A program made the position numbers and the translations under genes. The notes under the pieces were generated by a model, which saw only the letters and a program-made list of their open reading frames with translations, ran no database searches and was not told the DNA's origin. A stretch of 40,723 bases of DNA from the NCBI GenBank assembly GCA_033064195.1, contig JARBJD010000499.1:1-40723 (forward strand), in the 5' to 3' direction. This document shows positions 11,611 through 22,745 of this stretch, piece by piece. This stretch comes from Blattamonas nauphoetae (lineage: Eukaryota > Preaxostyla > Oxymonadida). The stretch's first letter is position 1, and every line of letters starts with the position of its first letter.

Positions 11611-11990
11611 TCAAAAATATTGTCCCATGTGTTCAGTGAGAATGGCATTCGCTTTTCCTGCAACTGGAAATCGATAGACTGCAACAAGAATGGAGTGGAA
11701 TGCGACGTACATTGTCTTCGTATCCATCAGTGTTCTCTCCTGTGATTCTTTGATAAGGTTGATCGCATATTTTGAATACTCATTGATGTCTCCAGCACTT
11801 CTTATCACTGTTGGAAAGCTCTTTGATGTGTTCTCCAATTCTGGTCTGAAGTCATTGTATGTTGTCTCAACGTACTCGATTTAACCCGCAACTCCGGATA
11901 AACCCACACCCTGGATCTTCGGCCCACGATTCGGACATTTTCCTAGTTTCATCACTACTTCGCAGTTCTTTTATCAAAGGCTGCTCTAGA
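11611..11990 (-). pseudogene. Unassigned coding fragment
   Basis: The minus strand reads about 95 well-formed codons ending at TAA near 11611 (for example INEYSKYAINLIKESQERT and MYVAFHSILVAVYRFP), preceded in a shifted frame by EQPLIKELRSSDETRKMSES. It looks like a helical segment of a larger cytoplasmic protein. I cannot name it. It lies between the lipase gene and the coiled-coil gene and could be the decayed 3' end of the latter. Confidence 0.4.
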
Positions 11991-12040
11991 GAACGCTGAA
12001 ACTCATGAAATGAATTAGAAACGATGGAATATGAAGATCA

Positions 12041-12292
12041 TCCCACGCCTTCCTCGTCTTCTCGCTCGTCCCACGCCTTCCTCGTCTTCTCGCTCGTCCC
12101 ACGCCTTCCTCGTCTTCTCGCTCGTCCCACGCCTTCCTCGTCTTCTCGCTCGTCCCACGCCTTCCTCGTCTTCTCGCTCGTCCCACGCCTTCCTCGTCTT
12201 CTCGCTCGTCCCACGCCTTCCTCGTCTTCTCGCTCGTCCCACGCCTTCCTCGTCTTCTCGCTCGTCCCACGCCTTCCTCGTCTTCTCGCTCA
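12041..12292. repeat. 28-bp minisatellite, 9 copies
   Basis: The 28-base unit (tcccacgccttcctcgtctt plus ctcgctcg) is repeated nine times with no differences until the last base. As 28 is one more than a multiple of three, each strand shows long frames in several registers. On the minus strand these would encode highly charged Arg/Glu repeats. It lies at the 3' side of the charged coiled-coil gene and may have grown from its coding tail. Confidence 0.95.
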
Positions 12293-12369
12293 GTGTCTGT
12301 TCAGCCGTGTTGGATATGTGTGTGATGTTTCAGACAGGATGGCTGGAAGTATCTGAGTCAACTTGCCCT

Positions 12370-14203
12370 TCTCACCGGCTTCTCTCGTCTTTCTCCCTTT
12401 TCACTCGTTCCTCCTCTTCTTTCCTCAGTCTCTCCTTCTCTTCCGCTTTCTCTTTTGCGGTTTGTGTTTCTTCCGGCCTCCTCCACAGCTTCCTGAATAC
12501 CTGTCCATTCTCTCGCATGCAACTTCCTCATCTCCACTTTCCTCCTCTTCTCTATCGACTCGATCTTCGGTCCACGTTTCTGGTATTCTTTTCGCTGACG
12601 AGCGAATTCGACAAGGTTGGTTTGGGTCGCATTCTGCGTCTTTCCGAAGCGAATTTCCATTTTGTGCTTTTTTTCGCTCGAAACCTGTCACGTTCTGATG
12701 GGCTAGTTTCGTTTCTTTGAGAGAATATTTGTGGAGGGGATCTGGATTGTCATGTGGGCGAGAATAAAACATCAATGATACAGAAAATGGTTTAAGAGGC
12801 GAAATAAAGATAGAAAAACAACATTAAAGCACGGAAGTGCATCGACTGTTCGAGTCCGAGTTCTGGCGTACCTTTTCAGGATCCTCTTCGTCTGCATTCT
12901 CCAACCCAGAGTAGAGAAGCTAAAACAGAGTCAGGAGAGAGAATATCACACTTTTGTGATGGCGTGTTCTTCCTCTGCAATTGCGATCAGCTGATGCGTG
13001 AACATGTTGTCGATCTGTTCGGCCGTCTGTGCCTTCCACTTGTCGAACTTCTTTTCTCTTCTATCCACCTTTTCTTTCATTTCGGAGGCGAGAAGAGACG
13101 GAGTGGCTTGTGGTCCGTTTTATACTGCGTTTCCCAGTTCGTGGCCTGAAGAAGAGAGATCAATCACAAAAACGATAAAAGATGAGGAAAGAGAGCAGTA
13201 TCATGAAACGAAAATGAAAAGATCAAACCTGTGGATGCTCAGACGAAGAATCGGTGGCGCCCTTGGGAGCCTGGTCGAAGAGGTGACTATCCATGTCGAC
13301 GACGAATGGAGGCGCGGGAAACCTCGGAATACATGCGAATCGTGGTGATGCTTGTGCAGGAAAGAGGTGAGGAGAGTCCGACAGTTACGATGGACTGCGC
13401 ATTGGAGGCGAGCCTTTCGATATGAGGTGTGATTGTGTCTGAGGCGTCTTCGTTGGCGATTGAGGCGGAATAACGGAGATGTTGGTTCGTGAAGACATAT
13501 TTGAGAGCATCTGGTCGATTTCTTCTTGCCTCAGCTGCTTCAGCGGTGATGCATTTCGAAACAACTCGTGAGTGGGTGATTGACTGCAGAATGGCGGCAC
13601 TTTCGTGGGGGACTAATAAAACACCGCAATTCCTCGCCGACGAATCGTCCTCGACGAGATCGGGGAAGAAGATCTCGAATGAGTGTGTTTGGTCGTGATC
13701 AAATGATCGGTGTCGATTCTGAGCTTTCCATCAGCATTTGACTTGTTTCCAAAGAGGAGAGGAGGATGTGAAACGGGATGGCGATGGGAAAGCGGAAGAC
13801 AGTCACTGAGATCCAGAGAGTATGTCAGTCACCAGGGCTTCGAAAGTGTGGCGTTTGTCTGAAGAAATGACGATAAACCAGGTGATAGAAAAGATACAAT
13901 ACTTCAGAGTAGAAGAAATTGGATCGACAGGGGATGAAAATTCGAGCATACCGTCTCGTTTCCTCATCGAAACGTCAAGAGGTTGAGACGTCGAAATCTA
14001 ATTTATCATCAGTTAGTGTAGGTTGTGAGGTGGATGGAGAGGGGTGGAAGGGAGTGGATGGGAATGGAAGCTGATGGCTGGGAGGGGATAGGAGAGAAGA
14101 TGATCTGCGACAAAAACAGATCGTGAAAAGATTGAAAGACAACAACGAAAGACAACGAGTTGCGAAATAAAAATCCGAATACCCGTTCTAATTGCGAGTC
14201 CAT
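12370..14203 (-). pseudogene. Charged coiled-coil protein gene with several introns
   Basis: An ATG at 14201-14203 opens MDSQLER, followed by small exons (13952-13997 and others) bounded by GT-AG junctions. A central Ser/Pro-rich region (about 13280-13730) is read in one frame through TAG (13613-13615) and TAA (13385-13387). Next come a Trp/Lys-rich segment (NWETQYKTDHK), an exon with EKVDRREKKFDKWKAQT (about 12958-13100) and an exon with GLENADEEDPEK (12872-12919). A Lys/Glu/Arg coiled coil with EEKERLRKEEEERVKR ends at about 12375. At least two frame changes occur (near 13095 and 12520). Long coiled coils of this kind are common in flagellar and cytoskeletal proteins, but no family is assigned. 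Confidence 0.55.
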
Positions 14204-14215
14204 GGTGTCGAATCT

Positions 14216-14437
14216 TCAATTCCCATTCTCTTTCCGCGATTTCCTGCGTGCATGCTTGACGGAATTCAACTGCATGACGAGAAAGGGTCGAGGATAGACG
14301 GGAGGTGAGGTACTCAGTGATGAGAGGAAGGAATGTTTGGAGGCAACTTGACCCGTGGAGTAACGTCCCAACCTGGTTGATACACTTTCTTTTTTAAAAT
14401 CGTCCCACAATGAGAATGATCGAAATGAAGAAAACAT
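14216..14437 (-). CDS. Short unassigned open frame
   Basis: A 73-codon minus-strand frame with a basic C-terminus (KHARRKSRKENGN) sits just 5' of the coiled-coil gene. There is no motif, and it may be chance or upstream exon material. Confidence 0.2.
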   Translation of the reverse strand: MFSSFRSFSLWDDFKKESVSTRLGRYSTGQVASKHSFLSSLSTSPPVYPRPFLVMQLNSVKHARRKSRKENGN

Positions 14438-14450
14438 AATTTAGAAGAAA

Positions 14451-14925
14451 TCATGTGGATTTTGGATTCAATAGATGTCCACAGTGGATACCGAAGAGGT
14501 GAACACTTGAGGTGACTTCGGTTGTTTGAAAGCTGAGTTGCGGGTTTTCCCGAAGTTGCGTGTTTATCCGATGATGTTCATCTTTGTCTTTTCTTTCGAT
14601 TATCTTTCCAAAGTCAATACGAATCTTGAATGGATGATCTTTCTCTTTGTCGAACACTGCATTGATAAAGGTTGTAATTTCTTCAACATTCTTCAGATGA
14701 TTGTGGAAGTACAACTGATATGGTTTTCCATTGTCTTCAACCTTCTCGACTACATTCTTTTTGAACTTCCTTCGTGCATACATGAGACATTCATTGAATG
14801 CTGCTTTGTCACGTGGTTCAGCAAGTAGGAGACATTCTTCAAATCCATCGATGTGCTTCACATCTCTGTTTTCAATCTGTTCAATTTTCTTCTGAATTAG
14901 CAGCTTCTCTTCAATTGATTTAAGG
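14451..14925 (-). other. Unassigned protein fragment abutting the dynein remnant
   Basis: The minus strand reads about 150 well-formed residues (LLIQKKIEQIENRDVK, then YQLYFHNHLKNVEEITTF). This is not dynein sequence: dynein homology stops near 14990, where AAA6 should begin. The fragment therefore marks a junction between two unrelated coding sequences. It may be part of an inserted element or a separate gene. I do not recognise the family. Confidence 0.45.
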
Positions 14926-14959
14926 TTTCATCTCATTCGATTAATGCAAAAGAAAATTT

Positions 14960-17900
14960 AAAATCAGAATTAGAGAAGGAAGGCCGTTGAAGGTTACCTC
15001 TCATTACAATTGGTGGTTCGTTGGTCATCTTCACTGTGTTGTGAAGAATTGATACAGGGAAGGATGGTGTTGGCATGGACGTCAGCCAGACATGGAAGTC
15101 GTGGTGAGTTGTGGCCGGGTTTGCGACTTCAAGAAGTTCCTCCATGGCAGGCATCCAAGACGGGTAAAGATGACAGTTCTGAAGGAAGTTCCAGTTTCCT
15201 CTTTCCTGCCCTTCTCTAAGCAGTTTCGTGGCAGGGACATCCTGGTTCTGACCAAGAGACAGTGTGAACATCTTGTCTTTCTTCTTCATCTGGACAGAGA
15301 AATCCTTCAAGATCTGCTGTGGGTCAGCTCCAGTCGACAGCACAAACACGATTGGAGTGACATTGTTTGAGTCGAGGTAAGCTGCTTGCAGATCGAAAGG
15401 AGGAGGAGTGGTGAACCGTTCTCCGAGATGAGTCTTGACATGGTCGGTGATTGCGTATGGAAGCCAGTCAGGGTGAAGGACACGGAGGAGACACTGACGA
15501 GCGATTGGCGACGCTTTTTCCGAGTATGGTCGAGGGAGAGGAGGGATCTTGAACTCGGCAGAGGCGAGAGTTTCATCTTCCTCACCTTCTTTCGGTGCTT
15601 CTCCGTCTGGTCCGGGTTGACCTGTACTGCCTGCATCACCACTGGATTGTTGTCCTTGTCCTGGAACGTTTGGTGTTGCTGTTCCACTTGCTGAGCCAGG
15701 TTTTGGCTGTTGTTGTTCGGGTTCGTTTCCAGTCTGCATCCATTTCTTCCAGACACCGAGACGTTTCACAAAATTAGTGTCGAGATCCTCAAACACTTTC
15801 AGCTCGCAGATTCCACTGATATCTCTCCACAAACGCTCAGTGATCCATGTTGGGTCGGGGTTTTGATGCCTTGTTGAGAGTGTTGATGGCCCGTTGGCAA
15901 GGAATGATCTTTCAGCCCTGTCAATCTTTCCATGGAGTTGTTCGATTGTCATGGCCAACAGGAACGCGAAGAAGATTTTATGTTCCTGGAACAACGACCG
16001 ACACACGTTGTCATAGATCACTCCTGTCAGATGATCGATGATGGACAGAATCTTGTCGGCTTGATCGCTATTTGGTGGCTCGTTGGCGAGTGTCTGAGTG
16101 AACAGACCGATGAACCAAGTGAGGGAGTATTGATACATGGGGTCGATATTTCTGAGATCAGCGATACAGAAGAAGAGCGCTGAGCCATGTGATGCAATTG
16201 GAGTGTAAGCTTTTCGGGACTCGTTGTTCTTCTGTTGGATCTTTGCGTTTTCAGCCATCTTCATGTCGAGTGAGGTCGAGAGATCTTTGGAGTCTCGGAG
16301 TTTGTCAACAAGAGTGGCATCTGCAAGGAGATCAACGTTGGGTTCTGTTAACATTTCAAGAATTCCATCTTCGGCCGCCTGTTTCTGAGCCAGCGCTTCA
16401 GCGTTCTCGACGATCAACTTGTTTCTCTGCTCTTCCATGGCTGGCATCTCACTCTGAATGACCATTCCGAGGAGCTGATCTTCCATTCCAGCAGGAGTCA
16501 ACGTGAAGTTGACAAGACACACTTTTTTACTGATTTCTGGTGGATAGTTTGGATTGGGGTACTTCGTTGTGAGAGAGAGTTTGAACTTGGGATCGTATTC
16601 AACATCAGAATCTCCCAAACGGACGAGAAGTTGTCCCTTGGATCGATAAACTGAATTTGAAAGAAGAGGATAGAGAACAGAATCGATGCTTTCGGTGACA
16701 CCTTCAATTAGAACGGTCCAACCGCAGCGAACAGCAGCTTCGATGTTTTGAACAAGCTTCGCATCAGGACGGAACACTTTGAAGTTCGGTCCCTTCTCGA
16801 GTGTCTTGATCCACTTGTTGGCCTGTCCTTGTGGATCGATGAACAGTGGCCACTGCTGACCGTAAGTTCCGATGATACCGTTCTCGGTTGAGAAGTTGTC
16901 GTTGGGGAGGGACGCGATTTGCCACTGACGGATGGTGACAGGAACACCGAGTGTCTCAATCAGACCAGCTGTGGCGGAGCGGGGAAGGAATGAGATTGTT
17001 CCCTTCTCCTGTTTGATGAACTTGGTGACATCTGTTCGGTATTTCATTGTGAATGCTCCGATATAGGCGAGTGATGCAGCAGAGAGGATGGCATCGCCAG
17101 TCAGAGTGAACATCTTCTCGTCCTGAGCCTTGGCTTCGGCTTGTCATCGAGTCTTCTCTCCTCCAAGACCAGTGATCACAGCCTTTGCCAGTCCAAGTTT
17201 CTTTCCATACAGAGCGACTTGTTCCGCAAGCCTGTCTCTCTTTTCCACAGCAGCATCATACTTCTCTATCAGAAATCTCAGGTTGGCTTCGATTTGCGTC
17301 AACACCTCTCTTCTCTTGGAGTCTGGCCTAAAGATCAGCCAGGGTGATCTTAGCCTGTTCCAACGCTGCTTTCTTCGGCTTGACAATCTTGATCTTCTCG
17401 TAGTAGTCCACAATGGCATGGGCCCATCCACAGAGGTTGGCAGCAGTTGCTTAACGGTTCTTCACAATTTCGGGAACGAAGTCGGGTTTTTTCAAGTACG
17501 GTTGCATGTTCTTCCTAATTTCGTCGGTCAGTTGCTCTTCTGCGTTGAATTGGAAGACCCAGTTGACGAACTTGGAGTCAGCCAGAACTTTCTTACTCGA
17601 TTCCCAATAATCCATTTCTGTTCGTCCTGAAGCGTTTCTGACTGGGGTGGCTTTCACACTCTTCATCACACAGATGGCTTCCATCACCAGTTTCACACCA
17701 CTTGGTGGATGCTTCATTTGCTTCATCTCATCAATCATTTTCTTGTTGAGCTTAGCGACCATTTCCTTGGCACGATTCAGAGCAGGAAGTGCAGCATTCA
17801 ACTGTTCCTCGCAATCGTCGCTCAAAGCCTTGGCCTCGCTTTCCTGTTCGAGCACAATCTTTTCTTCTGCTTCGACCTGGTTCTTGTTCTCTGTCGCGAC

Positions 17901-19012
17901 TTTCTGATCAACCTCGATTGTTTTCATTAGATCCATTGTCTCCTGATGGAATTGTTTTCTGATTGGCACCATCTCTTCAAGCTCGTCCTGTATTCACTTC
18001 ACAGACTCCTCAGTCTTGTTCAACACATCCAGACCTCCGATGTACCTCTTCTTTGTTCCGATGATTCCTTGTCTCTTCTCTCTGATCACACTGGACGTGA
18101 TCTTCAAGAAGTGCAAGAAGGACGTTGGTGTGATGTGGTAGATCCTTTGCTCTTCGTTCATGAATTGTTTGGCTTTCTGTTGAATGTGTTGATGGACCTT
18201 CACAAGGAATGATGCGATCTTGCTCATCACATCTTCTTCATCGATTTTGGGAGAAGTTGATGGTGGTTTGTTCTTGTCAGCTTCAGATCTGATTTCTCCG
18301 TTTGCCAATTTCATCAAGAACTCGAGATCGAACACCCCAAGTCCATCACCCTCCATGAAATACTGTTTGGACACAGCGTCCAAAGCGTCTTGTGACCATT
18401 CTTCGAACACATCGACAGTTGTGCAGTTGATGAGAGAGGGGAACATTCTCAGTCTGTTTCTGAACGACTCTCTGAGTGGAGACATCGCGACAATGACTCA
18501 AATGTGTTGTTGCAACAATCGGCAAATAAGTTGTAGACTACAGTCGGTGATGACGCTTTTCCCACTTGCTGGGCGAGAGGAGCGAGAGTCTGGATAAGTT
18601 CTTCCTGTTCGTCTTTCTCGAAAATGTTGGGAACTGTCCCTTAACTGAGACTTCCGGAGATGTCTTCAATCCAGCTGTCTTCTTTGATCTGATCGTCGGA
18701 GATCAGAAAGACCATGTCCTTCTCATCTCTTCCCGTCCGCAGAAGGAGTGCTTTGATGTCTTCTCTCTATTCGACCCATCCACATCCCTTTGTTGGTCTA
18801 ATTTGATGCATCAGATAGTCGGCAATGTGAGTTGCGAACTGAGCGAGAGATTTTCTGCCTGAGCCTCCCGTTCCAATGAGAAGACAATGACCCTTTGATG
18901 TCCTCACGACATGAAGAATTCGATCTACGAGTTGAATGGTCTGTGTAAACAGTACAAGATTCATCGGGGCATTATTGTGGAGTGAGTTGTACCGGGAACA
19001 ACTAAAACCCAT
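14960..19012 (-). pseudogene. Dynein heavy chain fragment (AAA4, stalk, AAA5)
   Basis: Reading leftward: PMNLVLF and the AAA4 P-loop GTGGSGRKSL (about 18848-18880), MVFLISDDQIKEDSWIED, VPNIF, MSPLRESFRNRLRMFPSL, the two stalk coiled coils (about 17200-18000), GLGGEKTR, the AAA5 region, then LQNCHL and a conserved MTNEPP near 15015. Dynein heavy chains are the AAA+ motors of flagella and cytoplasm, usually about 4000 residues. Only about 1400 are present, and the tail, AAA1-3 and AAA6/C-terminus are missing. In-frame stops lie at 18767 (TAG), 18643 (TAA), 17994 (TGA), 17451 (TAA), 17328 (TAG) and 17144 (TGA), with frame changes near 18505 and 17300. The 726-codon stretch 14933-17113 is uninterrupted and includes a Gln/Pro/Gly-rich insert (about 15570-15730). 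A flagellar inner-arm type is likely but not proven. Confidence 0.88.
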
Positions 19013-19091
19013 AAAGCAAATCGATTAAAACCCATCAAGTTCCATGTTTTTCTTTGTCGAAAATCATTTTGGCAATGTCACTTCTGAGTAT

Positions 19092-20640
19092 TCATAGCTG
19101 GGTTGGAACAGACGAAACCCATGAAAGTGGAGAATTGGAAACATGTTTCGTTTCACATATTCGAAGAGTGAAGGGAGAAGAGTCCTTCTGAGTCGGGAGA
19201 GAAGAGATGATTCGAGAGACGTTACGTTTGAGGCGATTCGGAACTGGATGTGTCAGTCTCGGTGTCGGGTGCAGATTCGGAGTGAGAGAGACGACGGGTG
19301 AGAGGGTGAAGCTGGAGTGTTCACCATCCGCATCCGTCTCACCCCTCAACTCGAACCCTCCCACACCCACTTCACTACTCTCTCCAATCTTTTGTTCAGA
19401 AAGTGGCGATGTGTTCCGTATCACTTCATCAATCGGTGTTTTCTGTGCGTCTCCTCGCTCTCCATACACCACTACACTCATTTCGCCCTCACCATCCATC
19501 ATTGGCGTCCTCAACTTCACAAACGGCTCCGATTCACTCCTATCCGAGTCCAGCGATGGGGAGGCACTTCCGCGAGGTGAATGCCTGCTCGGGCAGCTTC
19601 GGTGCCAGAGAGGTTGGACGAACATGGAGGCAGAATACACGCACTACCACACCGCTGCCGTTTGTGTGCGAATCACTCTTTGTCGGTGCTTGCGGGAGAG
19701 TCTAGAGGAGAGGCCACGCTGTGTGGAGTGGAGGAATCTGTTATCCTCGTCGCTTGAGTGCATCCCTTCGCACTTGAGTGTCATGATCATTTCCAATACC
19801 CCTTCCTTTTCCCACCGCTCGACAGTCTCTTTGAAAAAGGCGTGGAGGATCCACTCCACAAACGGAAGGAGCTGCCCTCGGAAGAATAGGAACTCGATGA
19901 ACAGGCTGACAAGGAGAGCACAGAGGGGAATGCGATGTCTGCTCCCCGCCCAACTCGGCACCGTTCCTCGTACTCGAAACGGGTAGCATCTTTCACCATT
20001 GATTGGGAAGGAGTGTGCGATATGAGAGAGGAGACGTTGCTGTATTGGGAGAATGTGCACTGCTTCTATCATTCTTCAAAGACAGGATGTTGTGCGGGAG
20101 TGTGTTTCGAGCGATGGCACATCGGGATTGGCGGTCGCTCAGATTCTGTCAGATTCAGAACAGTATTGTTTGCCTCAGCTGCACTCACCCCGATCAACAC
20201 GGAGTACAGTTTCCAGATGACATGTGCAGCTGATGGATCGCGATACTTCATCAGCAACCGAACATCCACTCTCTCAACGTTGAGAGGATTTCTCACCGCC
20301 TGTGGAGGAAAGGAGCACCACATCTGGAGGAGAGGGTGGAGAGTGGTGGCTAATGAGTGGCGAGGCACGAGTGAGGACAGAGGAGTGGGGTCTGCTTTGC
20401 GTAAGAGAATGCTGAGTTGATGTTTGCCGGAGAGTTGTCTGTCCAGACTGAGGAGGGCAAATACAGCGTCTTCCCGCACACAGAAAGACACGTGTCATTC
20501 GTTGAGAACTACAACGCGGACAGTCACGTCGACTACACCAAGCACTCCAAACAGACTGTGCACCAGCGCCTCTGCTTCGGTCAACCTGCCAAATCCAAAT
20601 GGCATGAGCGACAAGACAACAGGGAGGACGTCTAGATCAG
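19092..20640 (-). pseudogene. Unidentified host gene read through two in-frame stops
   Basis: A minus-strand frame from about 20640 reads protein-like (EAEALVHSLFGVLGVV), passes TGA at 20495-20497, and continues to about 20165 (LLMKYRDPSAAHVIWKLY), where a GTGAGT-like donor may end an exon. A second frame from 20072 to 19092 passes one TAG (19644-19646) without losing frame. Its C-terminal half is Ser/Thr/Glu-rich (PRGSASPSLDSDRSE) and looks disordered. The first part has the feel of a helical GTPase-regulator domain such as TBC, but no catalytic motif is seen, so this is only a guess. Confidence 0.4.
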
Positions 20641-22740
20641 CTGTGAGAGAGACTGGAGCGGGTGTGGATGGCAGAGAGAGGTGGAAAGATGGGGATGCTG
20701 GTGTGTGAGGTATGGATTGAGAGATGGTGAATCGGTGACGCTGCTCTGTCGTGCTGCGTGAACAATGTGTATTGAATCAGAGCAAACACTCTCCTTTTCA
20801 AAGTTCACAAAGGCAGCATTCTGTTTTGGTATTGTATCAACATTCACGATCATTCCGAATCGACTTAAGAAAATCATCAGACTCTGTCGATTCTATTCCA
20901 AACCAAGCTTCCCAATCCACAAAGTCTTGTGTCGGTCGGTTTTGTCGAGCCACACGAATCGAATTTGTGAATGAGGATGTACAGAAGTGGCCCGATTTGA
21001 AGAAAGTCGGAAGTGAGGACAAAGAGACACTTAACGAGTGAGGTTGGGGCTAGTTGTGAGAAATGAAGAATGTGTGTCGCTTTGGTGGTGATAGGCGATT
21101 GAAAGTGTGCCATTTGGAGAGAGTGTGACAAAGTGGTTATGGTGGTTGAGTCAGATGCGGTACTGAATGCGTTGAATTATGCTGCGGTGTTGGGTTCTTC
21201 ATTCTGACTTATTGAGAGATGTATCAATATAAGAAGTTGAAGGAACAAACCACATGAGTCAATTGTTGAAAGAAAGAGAGATGATTGCGTTTCCATAATT
21301 GACATCTTGACCCAATGGTGGAAGTGAGTAGATCAAACCAAAGAAGAGTGTTTTCGAGTTCTATTTCCACTTTAATCGCAAAAATGTCCTAAGAAAAATG
21401 CAAGAAGGAAGAACAATGTGATGAGAGATTTAAAAGATGAATTCTCTTAAAATCATAGATTTATTTGACCTTTAATTTTTTGTTTGATTAGCTTGAAAAA
21501 GCAAGATCTACTCGTACATTTTTCAAATCAGTCATTCAGTGGCTGTAACTATTGTTCTTCTACACATTACTTTGGAGTAGATGTGTCTCAAAAATCTATG
21601 ACAGAACATGCTGTAGAGTTTTTTTCTTCGACGCAATCAAGGAGATAACCTCCTTGTTGGAATACAATAAATCACTTTTTGATGTTCAGACTGTCCAAAT
21701 AACCTTTTTCTGCACAGAGAGATCGTCTCGACTCCCTGGATGAGTTCATAGAAAAAGAAAATCCAACTCCCTGTTCTGAATTATATATCCAGACACAGCA
21801 AATAATGATCCACGAATTGATCTGATGATTCCATTTTCGGGGAATACTCGAAATTTTGGCCTTTGAAAATGCTCCGTTAAGAAAATGACTTTCTGCAGGT
21901 GACCTCAACTTCGGTGACTTTCTGGTTTTCTGCAGAATCCCCACAAAAACCGCAGAAAATTAGAGAGTGAGAATCACAGGAGAAGATATCACGAATATGA
22001 CAACCAGTGCAATCAGAACATGACGCATATCATGTTTGAGAGAACAAACTTTCCACTTCCCGTTGAAGAGGGGTATGACAGAGAAATTTTGACCATGATG
22101 ACAAAATATCAGATGCTCATGGAACTGAAAGATTGGGGACAATAAGATGTTTGTGCATGATGAGATGGGCGAAAGACAGTTTTGATCCAGAAATTGGGTG
22201 ATTTTTATTGAGATGTCCTCACACTTTTTTTAAGGGTTGATCATGACCTGAAACCAGTTTCCTCTTTGACTAAATCGCAAAACAATCAGTGAGTTGAAGA
22301 CGTGGATTGAATAAAAGCTGTTTCCACCTCCTATTTCCGTTCAACATCCACAATCAAGTCATTTTGACGAGTGGCAAAAACCGAATCTATGTTGAAAAAA
22401 AACTCTAAGTCATTTTTCACCTCACATAAAATCAGGATTTATCACTCTTTTTCCTAAATTCAAAGTCTCAGGTGTCCTCAGGAGTGCCACGGTCCCATGT
22501 GGACATATCATAAAATATCTGCCAAATTGTCTTAGGATAATGGTCAAACCTGTCAGAGTGAGAAGAACGTCACAGTATTTGGCGATTATCTATTTGCATT
22601 GAAGGGAGAGATTTGAACAAAAGAAATCATCACAGAAGGTCACAAAAATAGATAGAAACAGAAAGTTCAACGTAATTCAATGACAGTGTCTTGTGGGAGA
22701 GAACGAAATTTGATGATGTGACCAGAATCTCCCAAGGGTA
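20641..22740. other. 2.1 kb without a supportable gene
   Basis: The left part (20750-21041) has two overlapping plus-strand frames of 70-96 codons that could be remnants. From 21130 rightward the DNA is more AT-rich, with only short frames and no domain. A small inverted repeat built on TTTTCTGC/GCAGAAAA occurs near 21930-21958. I see no RNA gene, tandem array or terminal repeats. Confidence 0.5.
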
Positions 22741-22745
22741 CGGAA

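Noticed and set aside
20417-20708. Plus-strand frames of 72-94 codons
   Set aside because: The minus strand of the same segment continues the longer protein-like frame of the gene at 19092-20640.
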